A stretch of DNA of 28,287 nt from Hofstenia miamia (taxonomy: Eukaryota > Xenacoelomorpha > Acoela): contig SCFE01000032.1 of NCBI GenBank assembly GCA_004352715.1, forward strand, positions 1,550,183-1,578,469, written 5' to 3'. Position 1 is the first letter of the stretch, and each line of letters starts with the position of its first letter. The notes beneath the pieces were generated by a model. The model searched no databases and was not told the origin of the DNA. It worked only from the letters and a program-made list of their open reading frames with translations. Positions 1-9,814 of this stretch are shown here, piece after piece. A program made the translations under genes and the position numbers.

Positions 1-1148
1 TTTCCATAGTATTCTATGAAGTCACCAATTAACAATTTGTAGTCCGTTTTTGTTTCAGGGTCCAATAATAGGTAGTGCTGTGCTGCCGCTCCTGTTAGAT
101 ATAGGGGGAATCTTGCCGCTGCTGAGTGTTGGCTCACCTTTCTTTCTGCCATTGTCAACTCGAACATCTGGAGCCATTCGCAAATGTTGGGATTATAGCC
201 ATCTACTCTGCCGTTGAATTTTGGTAGCGTAGCTTTACAGGGGATCATGTCGTTTCCCACCTCCTGGTTTAATATCGAGTTGTTGTATTTCGGTTTCATG
301 TTTTTTGTTGTTGCTTCTTTTCGTAGTTGCGCGGTTATCGCTTCTTTGATTTCCTCAACGAATTTCTTCTTTTCTGCCTCATTCTCGTCTTCTGAAGAGT
401 CCTCTGATATGTTGTCATGGAGTGGTGAAGTTCGTAGTTCCCATTCTTTCCTACCAATGAACTGAAAGTTGTGGGATTGTATTTTATCTTGTTCGTCCTT
501 ATTCAGCTGTAATAACCTCAACTTGTCCTTTAGTTGAGCTATTTCTTCTTGTCTCAGATCTTTATCTTTGACTAATCGCCTGTTTTCTATTTCCAACAAG
601 TCATGTTGTAAATGTGCTGATTGTTCATTTCTGTTTGTTTCAAGTCGAGTTATTTTACTTTTGAGTTGTGAGATCTCTGCAGCTTGTATATCATTATCTT
701 GTATTAGCTGCTGGTTCGTTCTTTCTAATACATCATTCTTATCTTGCAGAAGCTGGTTTTGTTCCAGAAATCTGCTATTCGATTCCGTTAATTGTTTCGT
801 AAGTGCCTTGATCTCGTTTTGGAACACCTCGCTTTGTTCAATTAATCTGGTATCCATATTGATTTGGATGTTCCTGATTGTTTCCGCACTTGCTAATTCG
901 ATGTCTTCTATCCTTTTTGTTAGCAGACCAATTTCTTCTCATAGTAATTTCTCTGTCTCATTATTCTTTCTGAGAATTTCCATAATTTCTGGGGTTCCTG
1001 GTTCAGAAGAGGATTCGTGTCTTATTGACTCTGGGGTTTGGGTTGCTTCCAAATTCCTTGGATAGGATGACGATCGTGTTGTCATCAGGGTAGTGGTTTT
1101 CGGTATCGCCTTCTTTGCACTTCCTCTCTTGCTTTTATTGTTTGTCAT
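1..1148 (-). CDS. gag: Gag polyprotein of a Ty3/Gypsy element, 5' part, one in-frame UGA
   Basis: This encodes the structural polyprotein that would assemble the retrotransposon particle. It reads on the minus strand from an ATG at 1148 (first in-frame ATG after a TGA) and runs off the window at base 1. About 382 codons are open except one TGA at 939-941 (codon 70), in a CTA-TGA-GAA context where CGA to TGA deamination would explain it. Residues about 1-65 are basic and Ser/Thr/Pro-rich. Residues about 75-240 are a long run of charged heptads with L/I that looks like coiled coil. Then comes an acidic stretch (SEDSSEDENEAEKKK) and a capsid-like domain beginning LPKFNGRVDGYNPNICEWLQ, typical of the Retrotrans_gag family. 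The CCHC knuckle would lie outside the window. An LTR in the same orientation lies upstream, beyond a gap. It is CpG-rich and therefore looks young. Confidence 0.85.
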
Positions 1149-1255
1149 TGTTTCTTGATGTCATAGTGGCTTTCCAGTTTGGTTATGATTCAAGAGTCCA
1201 GTTTGCACTTGTTGCGATTGAAGTTTTCTGCCTTTGCTGACTTTGTATTTCTGTT
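1149..1255 (-). other. 5' leader between LTR/PBS and gag
   Basis: This untranslated leader of the minus-strand element runs from the gap edge to the gag ATG. It shares short blocks (ACAAAGTCA, then a purine-rich stretch, then a CTCT(T)GAA block) with the leader after the PBS at 23140. That ties this gag to the LTR1 family. The PBS itself must be inside the gap. Confidence 0.55.
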
Positions 1256-1493
1256 NNNNNNNNNNNNNNNNNNNNNNNNNNNNNNNNNNNNNNNNNNNNN
1301 NNNNNNNNNNNNNNNNNNNNNNNNNNNNNNNNNNNNNNNNNNNNNNNNNNNNNNNNNNNNNNNNNNNNNNNNNNNNNNNNNNNNNNNNNNNNNNNNNNNN
1401 NNNNNNNNNNNNNNNNNNNNNNNNNNNNNNNNNNNNNNNNNNNNNNNNNNNNNNNNNNNNNNNNNNNNNNNNNNNNNNNNNNNNNNNNNNNNN
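1256..1493. other. Assembly gap (238 N)
   Basis: A run of 238 N. It hides most of the LTR whose 5' part is at 1494-1748 and the PBS. A full LTR1 would need about 900 bases here, so the stated gap length is probably too short or that LTR is internally deleted. Confidence 0.95.
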
Positions 1494-1748
1494 TTTAACT
1501 AAATAATCAAACCAGATAACAGAAGAAGGAAAATAAAATAAACTCCAAACAATTTATTTTTCATCAAATTTCTGGTTAGTTCAAAGCTATTTATAAAAAT
1601 TTTCCAAAAGTACCTGCTGATTTTAAATTTTAAATGATTCATCTGCCAATATGGCTGTTCNAACTAAATTTTACAATCAATTCTAATTATTATTAATCAT
1701 TCGACGTTATTCCTCACTTGCAGCTTAGTTGCTTTGGATGATGCTACA
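1494..1748 (-). repeat. LTR1, 5' (U3) part, minus strand
   Basis: On the minus strand this starts TGTAGCATCATCCAAAGC at 1748. It then shows the conserved GCCATATTGGCAG motif and a TATAAATAG-like box, and enters the gap. It matches the first third of the full LTR1 at 21978. A single N at 1661 marks a contig join. It lies upstream of leader and gag in the same orientation, so it is the 5' LTR of that element. Confidence 0.85.
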
Positions 1749-1911
1749 TTAAACTGTCCAATGCATGAATCAAATACTTCTACATGCAGAGCTGATAAAA
1801 GTTTTGTCTACATTGAAGATAAAGAAAACAACTTACCCAAGCAACAAGGATTCATGGATACATTTTTGCTTCCATTGATGGCCATTATTGGTGTATGGCA
1901 TCTGGGCCATT
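1715..1911 (+). other. Exon-like open frame crossing an LTR edge, unknown
   Basis: A plus-strand frame open from inside antisense LTR1 (after a TTGCAG acceptor-like site near 1720) across the LTR end at 1748 into flanking DNA, ending TAA near 1910. The flanking part encodes two cysteines spaced about 15 residues apart, an NTS glycosylation-like site, and a hydrophobic end including FLLPLMAIIGVW. It could be a fragment of a host exon or of another element, or a chance open frame in AT-rich DNA. I do not recognise it. Confidence 0.2.
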
Positions 1912-2280
1912 AATGGCTAAACAATAAATCCAAGCATGAGCAAATATTAAAGACTTTACTTAGCATTTTTTCAAATTATTCATATATTACAAAAATAAAA
2001 TGTTCAAAATGTTCATTGAACAACATTTTTTGAAATATAAAACAAACATATAACTACTAACTAGAATTACTAAGTGACAATTCTTTTACACAAAATATAA
2101 TTTAGAACAAACCTAATTTATATTCATTCTTTATAATTTAAATATATTTGAAAATATTTGATAAACATTTTTTTTGAAATATTTGGAATTTGCTTAAAAT
2201 CTAATTATTGGCTCTTTTTTAGATATATGGCCAAGGGGCCAAACAACAATAATGGCCATGAATCCTTGTTGTTTGGGAGA
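1832..2280. repeat. Imperfect inverted repeat about 450 bp across
   Basis: The arm at about 1832-1912 (containing CAACAAGGATTCATGG and CCATTATTGG) is repeated in reverse complement at about 2228-2282, with a 24-base length difference inside the arm. Both arms translate to similar peptides (PKQQGFM...AII.VW.LGH) in their own sense. Between the arms is AT-rich sequence without a recognisable gene. Confidence 0.5.
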
Positions 2281-2405
2281 CCTGATAATATACTGGATTT
2301 GGAAGAATTTCTTGAAAATTTCCACATTCTCTACAGTCAACAATACTGTGAGCCACCATGATGCTTAAAGTCTAGTAATACATGGTATTTACCAACATAC
2401 TACTA

Positions 2406-2775
2406 TTGTGGAATCACAGGGGAGCTCTGACTACTCCAGCAGTACTGAGAAACTCAAAGGTTAAATCAAAAGTTGCAGAGGCTACCATCATAGAGAGTGA
2501 ACCACATTCTTACAAAAGAAAGAACATTGGTAGTTCACCAATTTAATAGAGAAAAACACCAAGAATATATTTCCTGCATTGACCAATTCACACAGCATCA
2601 CACTGAAGCCATATCCAGGAAGCCATCATTACTTGCCAAGGTGCTAATTGCATGTCTCAAGTATTAATTTCTACTTCAAATAAACAATTTAGCTCAGTGT
2701 TCTATTACCTCAGCTCATGCATTCACATTTGCCAGTGGCATATTATATTTGCAGTGTGATGTTTAAGTAATTGAA
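2406..2775 (-). repeat. Remnant of LTR2-type repeat
   Basis: This aligns on the same strand with about 5108-5510 inside the complete LTR2: TAGTTCACCAATTT, GACCAATTCACA, GCTGAAGCCA, CAAGGTGCTAAT and TGTCTCAAGT occur in the same order. It is degraded, with no clear second end. Orientation is taken from the complete LTR2. Confidence 0.6.
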
Positions 2776-2799
2776 TACAAGGTAAAACTATCATTTTAC

Positions 2800-3700
2800 A
2801 TCTACCTCTTTGAAGAAAAGATGCAACCCACTACTTGGCTGCTAAGGATCTTTCTAAAAGTCAATACCTGATTCACAGTATCCATCACAAAGAAATATTG
2901 CATGAAGCTCATACCCAAATGTTCTTTTAAAATCATTATCACTCCTCTATCTAGAAAACTTAAAAATGTGTACTTCTAAAAATATCTGTATCCACCTCCT
3001 CTCTCAAAGATAAACACTGGAACATTGATCATTTGAAAAAATGCATCACAAAAGTTATAAACCTTGAGAAACACTTAGGTAAGCTTTCATCTACCTACAT
3101 CCAAAACAAGTTTAGAATACAAGAAAGGCAATATCAATGTGTTTTGCTAAAAACCAAAATTATATATGGGGCACTATTTTGGAATCTCACTTTAAATACT
3201 ATGCAGAAAATAAGCCCCTATGCCAACTGAAACTCTCCACAAATTTTTTTGACCAAGCACCCAGGCATAGATCTTTACTTTAATAACCACAGTATCTTCT
3301 CAAGGAACATGGAACTGTATATCTACTTGTCTTCTCATTACAAAGAACACTTCTTCAGCCAAAAATCAAAACAACAAACTAAACAACTGATGCAACTTAC
3401 TCTACAAAATTATAGAGCCAAAGCCCACAATTCTAATAAGCTACATGAAGAAGAAGAACTCCTTAGTTTATACTGTTTGAAATGTCCACATGTCTGTAGG
3501 ATCAGAAAGATAAAGTTGTAAATGATAAAATTTTCTAAAGTAAATTCATAATCAAACACATCTGGACTTGAGGTGAAGAACAGAATATGCCAATCCAAAT
3601 TTTTCACCAACCAAAGAAACTATCCAACATTAAACTCATAAAAAAGTCATGCTTTATGGAAAGTTACACAAAAGTTGAACTAGAAACCTTTGTGTCTCCA
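2800..3700 (+). other. Unassigned AT-rich stretch, possibly upstream part of the ORF3 pseudogene
   Basis: Short plus-strand frames of 65 and 90 codons lie here (3033-3230 and 3249-3521) with charged, helix-like composition but no motif I recognise. They sit just upstream of a plus-strand ORF3 homologue. They may be its decayed N-terminal region, but I could not align them to the minus-strand copy at 9815-12206. Confidence 0.25.
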
Positions 3701-4640
3701 ATGGAACAAATGCCTCATATATAGATATTAGAAAAAAGGTTGCTACATGCAACAAATTCTGCATCCGACCTAAATTATATCAATGCCACTTATCACACCT
3801 TATTCAAATGAAAAGAAAAACCAAAAATCAACCATAGAATATTCAGCCATGAACTATACTTTAGTAACTATGAATATATGTTTAAACTTAAACAAAAGCC
3901 ATTTGTAAACTTACTGATAAGCAACACAAAAATTGCCTTCTTGTAGACTCAAGAAATGTACTCAACATGGTATACAACAAAGGATTGCCTATCTACAAAG
4001 AGATAAACAAAGTCAAGGAAAAAAGTAGGTCTAGAAGAATATCAAATTTTACTTTACTTGCTGGTGCAAATAACATAATCTGGGCCAACTTCTATAAAAA
4101 ATACTTCGAATTTTATTTTACAAGATTGTGACAGTGATTAGGGCAGGTGTGAAGGTTCCTGATAAAGTGATAGAATACATCAAAAGCACCCAACATCATC
4201 ACCTGCTGTCAACTACTTTCATGTTGCTTCTTCACAGATGCCAAGCTTGATACTTTGGCAGCTCATACATTGGACATTGATCATAAAATCACACATGTGG
4301 TCACAATCAAAGGTACAAAAATTGAGTGTACATATTATAATATCTTGAAATGAAGAATAAATTATTTCTGACAATCCATCAAAACAAAAAACATCATAAA
4401 TACAGAAATTGCACTTTTGCATACCTCACTTTTGAAAAAGATTTTTCAAACTTTAACAGAAACAACACTAGAATTCTGGAACTCTTTAAGACCAGTCAAA
4501 CTTCTTTTTCAACCATTGCAGATTTTTTAAATCTAAGACACACCATCATTCTTTTCCTGGCATCACAAAAAGCTCTCACCTTTCCTTGAAATCAAATTAT
4601 AAACTTTTCAGTTCTTAGTTTTCAATGACCAAGTGAAGAC
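3700..4640 (+). pseudogene. ORF3 homologue, old decayed plus-strand copy
   Basis: A frame-broken relative of the ORF3 at 24678-25858. Near 4057 it encodes LAGANNIIWANFYKKY, aligning with FSGVNDIVWTDMWEQKYHYY of the younger copy. At 4243-4345 it encodes a stretch with LAAHTLDID and TIKGTK..YYNIL, aligning with LAHTFKAD and AMKGIRLYEKYYEIF. The His and Asp of the A-H-T-x3-D motif (codons 4264 and 4279) survive although most of the frame is lost. CpG is nearly absent. It stops against the 3' end of an LTR1 at 4694, which suggests a later element landed next to or in it. Confidence 0.6.
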
Positions 4641-5107
4641 AACAACATACAAAAATTTTAAGCCCACTAACATTGAATTGGGCAGGCATTTATTGTAACA
4701 TCATCTACCAGGCATTGTTTCTGTTTATCCTTTTTACCTGTATAACATCAGTTATAAATTTGTGGGTAGGGATGTACTAACTTAACACTGCTTTAACTTC
4801 TATGTATTTCTCTTAACTTAACTTAACAAGATTTAATTATTCACTATTTAGGTGACAAAGCCACACAGCATCTCTCCAATGATCAATAGTGGGCACCTGC
4901 CCAAAGCTGATCTCCACATCCAGTTTCACTTGTTCACTGAGGATGCACTTGTTTGAGTTTCACCTATCAGCTCATTGATGTAAATTATGTGTACCCTATC
5001 CTAGCTCAGTGTATACTCAAGACAAGACACAATTACACTTATTCACTTTTTGTAAAAGTGTTTCATGTTAATGCAACTGGACTTGTTACTAGCTGCTCTA
5101 TTAATAT

Positions 5108-5956
5108 TGTAGAATTCTGGGGTGCATCTTGCAGCTCAAGTGGTATGAAGGTTGCAGAAGATTACCATCACCAAGAACAACCCATGCTCTAACAAAGCAA
5201 ATGAAGATGAGTAGTTCACCAATTTCATTGTAGAAAAAAGTAGTTCCAAGATGGTTAAAGTAGTGACCAATTCACATTGCATCTTGCTGAAGCCAAGTCT
5301 TTAGAGTCCATCCTTACAATCCAAGGTGCTAATAATGTGTCTCAAGTTGTAATTTCTAGCTCAATAATAACAATTTATCTCAGTGTTTATCTTCTCAGCT
5401 CATGTAATAAAGATATTAAATAACATGTAGTTACCACGTATTCATGTATGCCAACAGCATAGTATATTCACATTGTGTGATAGTTTGTGCATGTTCAATA
5501 GATAGATGTAGTAGTTCATACATAGCCTAAAGCAACCACAATATGGGCTCACATCTGTCATGGAGTGAGTTATCACCCCAGGCACAGTGGAGTTCCTCCC
5601 ACATTATTGCCAGATCTTACAATTTCATTGTTATAAAATTCATACCAAAGCTAAAAAGGGTTAGTAATGATAAAAATAATAAAGAGCAAATGTTATCCAG
5701 TGAGAATGAAATTTATTTGACATTTGATTACATTGTGTTCCCTATTTATTACAAGAAAAGCTAAATATTTACCATTTTACAAAAGTTAGCTCATTTCCCT
5801 CACAAATTAACTGAGCAATTACACATAATCTAAAGCTTAAAACTTAAGTTTGAAAAGATCACAAATTAATAAAATCACTAACTAAATGGCACCAAATTAA
5901 TTGGAGAGTGCCTAAAATTGAATAAAAATTAAACAAAGGCCCTGAATGACTCTACA
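5108..5956 (-). mobile_element. Solo LTR2 (849 bp) with 4-bp TSD ATAT
   Basis: A complete LTR of a second family inserted in LTR1. The plus strand reads TGTAGAATTCTGG ... GAATGACTCTACA. ATAT flanks both sides (5104-5107 and 5957-5960), and the interrupted LTR1 sequence resumes exactly after it. It is oriented minus because the TGTAGAGTCA end follows ORF3 and a purine tract at 21559-21580. No internal genes, so it is a solo LTR formed by recombination. Confidence 0.8.
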
Positions 5957-6112
5957 ATATTACATGTAGCCATTACTGAAATATATTGGCTTTAATAGCT
6001 AGTTTAATAATTAGCAGCTTCCTAACCTACATTTAATAATTACTACATGTTTGGTCACATTATCAGTCACATTATAGTCAATAATTTGTATCTAAAATAA
6101 TATAGATATAAT

Positions 6113-7256
6113 TGTAGCATCTGCTACCAGGCTTCAACAGAGGATTAATTATTCTATTAAATTATTATTTCCTGTTGGATGTGAGTAGGGATGCACAATA
6201 CTAATTCTTCACTCTGGCATGAGATACATTGTTATTAACTTGTGTTAATTTCAAATAACCTAGTACTATTTAGGTATGCCACCAGCACAGTTCCTCTCCA
6301 TGACTCCGCCATGGCCTCTGTCCAACTCTGATCTCCAAACCAATCCACATTCATGTGCCTCTGATGTTGATTGAGTAGTTCCAAGTCTCAGCTCAATAAA
6401 GCAACTTATGTGTTCCCTATCCTAACTCAGTGCAGCTCTCAAGGCTGGATGTAACCTCAATTTGCAATGTGTAATTTTGTACTTCACAACCAGGCAATGT
6501 CACTAGCTGCTTAATAAATATTACTTCAGCCATTACCAAAAACTATTGGCTTTAATTAACATAGATAAATAAAGTATATAATTAGTTGCAGCTTCCTACC
6601 TTAAACTTAGATAACAATACATGCTCAGTCTATTTAACAGTCTATTTATAGGTCACCTAGTTAGAAAATGTAATATAGATATAACCTACAGTAGGCTACC
6701 TAGCCTTATCTCTGATGATAAATATTTAATGCATGCAAACAAATGAATCAATAGTCAGCTAAACAGAGAAAAACTCCTAGCTGTACACCTAACATAAATG
6801 CAGGTTCATGGCTTGGATCAAGGACCCTCAAATTGCTCCTGATGTGTGCCCAAGCCACTACTACTGCATCTACTGTTTAGCTTGACATGATTTATAAATA
6901 AGCAAACCAAATAAAATCTAAGATAAGATTTTCAAAGAATTTACTTCAACAGTTTCCAAATTGATTCTCATTCTATTTATAGTTAAATTCAAAAAGTACC
7001 TGTTGTTCAAAATTTGAATTTATTCATCTGCCAAAATGGCTAAAAATAATGGAAGCACTTTCACCCCCTTCATTTAGTCAAATTATTTGTTGGCAAGTAC
7101 TGATTTGCTATATTGTTTCTTAGTTGCATGTTACAAACATCATGATGATAATTAAATTTAAATTGTTTATAATCAATAAATAATAATCTGATATTAATTC
7201 TGACTAATCATCTGATCTTCTCTTCTTAGCAGCATTATGCCTTGGATTATACTACA
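6113..7256 (-). mobile_element. Solo LTR1 (1144 bp) with 4-bp TSD TAAT
   Basis: On the minus strand it runs from TGTAGTATAATCC at 7256 to GCAGATGCTACA at 6113. TAAT lies on both sides (6109-6112 and 7257-7260), and the older LTR1 continues across the insertion. It carries the conserved GCCATTTTGGCAG motif followed by CTATAAATAG. Coding sequence is absent. Confidence 0.85.
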
Positions 7257-7534
7257 TAATTCCTAAGTTTTGGATATCCAACCATACTTTGAATCTGTTA
7301 TAATTAGTACTTGTAGTAAGTAATCAAAAGTCAACTAAATGAGATAAAAACCCCTATCCCTAACATAAGTGCACTTTTGTGATCAGGCACAAAGACCCTA
7401 GAATCAATCTCATGATAGATCCAGACCACTACTAAACACAACTCCTTTAGTTTGACACTCTATTAAATAATCAAACCATATCAAGAAAATAATGTAAGAA
7501 TTCCAAATGAATTTCTTTATCAATTGCTTGCAGT

Positions 7535-8250
7535 GGTTTAATATATTTATAGTATTTTTGGAAAAGTATCTGCTGATTTCAAATTTAAACTGTTTGCCTG
7601 CCAAGATGGCGGCTAAAAATAATGGAACAACTTTGCCTTCTTGGTTTTGACAAAAGTATTATCAACAGATACTAATCCCTCATAAATGACACTTGTTCTT
7701 ACTTGGTTACATAACACAAATTAATCTAAACTGATCATATATTTTTACAATGTTTATTAATCATAATTTTTTTTGATCTTATTCTTCTTCTTAATTAATG
7801 TTAGCAGCTTTGGATGATGCTACATGTTTTCCACTATTGGTGTAGTTTCTCACAAATTGTTGATCTTTCTTGAGAATATGTCATAGTATTTTTGATAGAG
7901 TTGTATTCCCTTGATTCCCATCATCAGAGTCATCTGCACATCAGCCCAGCTAGTGTGGGCTAAGTCTTCATGTATTTGGTTGTCTGGGTAGAAAAATGTA
8001 AAAACTTTTTTCAAGCTTTGTGCANTCCTATCATTTGTTGTTTGTATTATTGCATTTATTACATTATGCTATTACATCTAGCCCTCATAGGAAGTTACAA
8101 AATCAGTTTGTGTTGGTTTGATATATTTATAGTATTTTTGGAAAAGTATCTGCTGATTTCAAATTTAAACTGTTTGCCTGCCAAGATGGCGGCTAAAAAT
8201 AATGGAACAACTTTGCCTTCTTGGTTTTGACAAAAGTATTATCAACAGAT
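7535..8250. repeat. Redundant assembly block (490-bp and 136-bp copies around a single N)
   Basis: 7535-8024 repeats 8251-8740 almost exactly (490 bases each). 8115-8250 repeats 7535-7670 (136 bases). 8026-8114 equals 9590-9678. The single N at 8025 sits at the join. The pattern fits a chimeric or haplotype-redundant contig rather than a biological triplication. It includes a second copy of the ORF3 C-terminus and LTR start. Confidence 0.75.
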
Positions 8251-8540
8251 GGTTTAATATATTTATAGTATTTTTGGAAAAGTATCTGCTGATTTCAAAT
8301 TTAAACTGTTTGCCTGCCAAGATGGCGGCTAAAAATAATGGAACAACTTTGCCTTCTTGGTTTTGACAAAAGTATTATCAACAGATACTAATCTCTCATA
8401 AATGACACTTGTTCTTACTTGATTACATAACACAAATTAATCTAAACTGATCATATATTTTTACAATGTTTATTAATCATAATTTTTTTTGATCTTATTC
8501 TTCTTCTTAATTAATGTTAGCAGCTTTGGATGATGCTACA

Positions 8541-9051
8541 TGTTTTCCACTATTGGTGTAGTTTCTCACAAATTGTTGATCTTTCTTGAGAATATGTCAT
8601 AGTATTTTTGATAGAGTTGTATTCCCTTGATTCCCATCATCAGAGTCATCTGCACATCAGCCCAGCTAGTGTGGGCTAAGTCTTCATGTATTTGGTTGTC
8701 TGGGTAGAAAAATGTAAAAACTTTTTTCAAGCTTTGTGCATTTGACACATCCTTATAAAAGAAGCTGATGTTGTCCATTACTTCTTGTTCAGTGATTTTG
8801 TATGGATTGTTCTTATTTATCTTCATCATTGTTACAATTTCTACTCTCTTTGTGACATTGTAGTAGCAATATTTCTTCTACCAGATATCTGTCCACACTA
8901 TATCATTAACACTAGACAATAACATTATTGCTTTTGGGGTAGGCTTTCATTCCTTAGATCTTTTAGTTGTACGTGAATAGGTTTTCCTTGTGTGTACAAT
9001 TGATATGGGGTTATCATCCCTTCAATGTACAGAATTTCCTAATTGCCATTT
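8541..9051 (-). pseudogene. ORF3, C-terminal part, old minus-strand copy
   Basis: Minus-strand reading gives ILYIEG.ITPYQLYTQGKPI, then SSVNDIVWTDIW, RVEIVTMMK, EQEVMDNISFFYKDV, and a segment with KKVFTFFYPDNQ and LAHTSWAD followed by MTLMMGIKGIQLYQKYYDIF. It aligns throughout with 24678-25380. Stops occur after IW and after INNL. It ends at PIVENM, where the LTR begins at 8540 and TGTAG supplies an in-frame TAG; about 60 residues present in the younger copy are missing. Sites that are CG in the younger copy are TG, CA or TA here, so it is an old copy. The same gene continues upstream at 9815 beyond an insertion. Confidence 0.75.
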
Positions 9052-9814
9052 TGTAATGTAATCCAATCATGTGTGGTCAAATTAAGAAAATAAAGGAAGA
9101 AACTAAGACTGAATATTAAAATAAATATTAATTGTACAACACATGATTATGATTAATTAATGATTTGTAAAATTATAGTGCAGTAATTTTTTATATTAAT
9201 TCATTTGGCAAAAAGGTATTAGACCAAAATTGCAAATGCTAATTAAGGCAGAAGTGTGTCATTGGCAGATGAAAGAAAATTAAAGAATTAGAAATTGTCA
9301 ACAACTTAGATTAGCAGGTACTAGTCAAATATTTGACTGTTTATTATTTTTCACTATAAAAATTGTGTGATTTATCATTTTGGTGATGACTTGAATTTAC
9401 TGGATTTACTTTGCTTTTTTGTATCAGGTTATTTTATTAATTATAATGGAAAGCTAAATGTTTGAGCACTCAGGTATTCTAGATGGTGGTTCACAACTTC
9501 ATTTAACAGGGGCATCATTGATAGCCAGTGCTTACCTGATGTGCTCATAGGTTAGGTATAAGGATAGGGGTTTTTACTTGTATTAGCTTTCCTATCATTT
9601 GTTGTTTGTATTATTGCATTTATTACATTATGCTATTACATCTAGCCCTCATAGGAAGTTACAAAATCAGTTTGTGTTATCTTGTACAGAATTTATTACA
9701 TATAGTTGCCAGTAGACCAAAGTACTACCAATTTACCCTTTTTGTTATGACTGCATTAGTTGTTCACATGTACTCTAGAACAATCAATGCACTAAATTAA
9801 TAAGGTATCACACA
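9052..9814 (+). mobile_element. Diverged LTR1-like insertion inside ORF3
   Basis: Starts TGTAATGTAATCC and contains, in order, a GGCAGATG motif, AGGTACT and a TATAAA-like box near 9355. A later stretch near 9560 (GGATAGGGGTTTTTACTTG) matches the LTR1 segment TATAGG.GTTTTTCTC. It interrupts the minus-strand ORF3, which has homologous sequence on both sides. The right boundary is uncertain and I found no TSD. Confidence 0.5.

Larger units (their letters stand above)
4694..8540 (-). mobile_element. LTR1 (3' LTR of the minus-strand element at 8541-14114), split by nested insertions
   Basis: The minus-strand LTR starts TGTAGCATCATCCAAAG at 8540 and ends at 4694 (plus strand TGTAACATCATC). Its pieces, 4694-5107, 5961-6112, 7261-7534 and 8251-8540, are collinear with the intact LTR1 at 14115-17516 once the inserts are removed. 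Subtracting LTR2 plus TSD (853), the inner LTR1 plus TSD (1148) and the redundant assembly block (716) leaves about 1130 bp, the normal LTR1 length. It follows ORF3 in the same orientation and so is that element's 3' LTR. Confidence 0.8.

Noticed and set aside
568-1065. 165-codon plus-strand frame rich in S, C, F and I
   Set aside because: It is the antisense shadow of the gag coiled-coil region; the minus-strand reading has domain structure and this one does not.
7535-8740. A biological tandem repeat array
   Set aside because: Exact identity of 490-, 136- and 89-base blocks with a single N at the joint fits assembly redundancy better.
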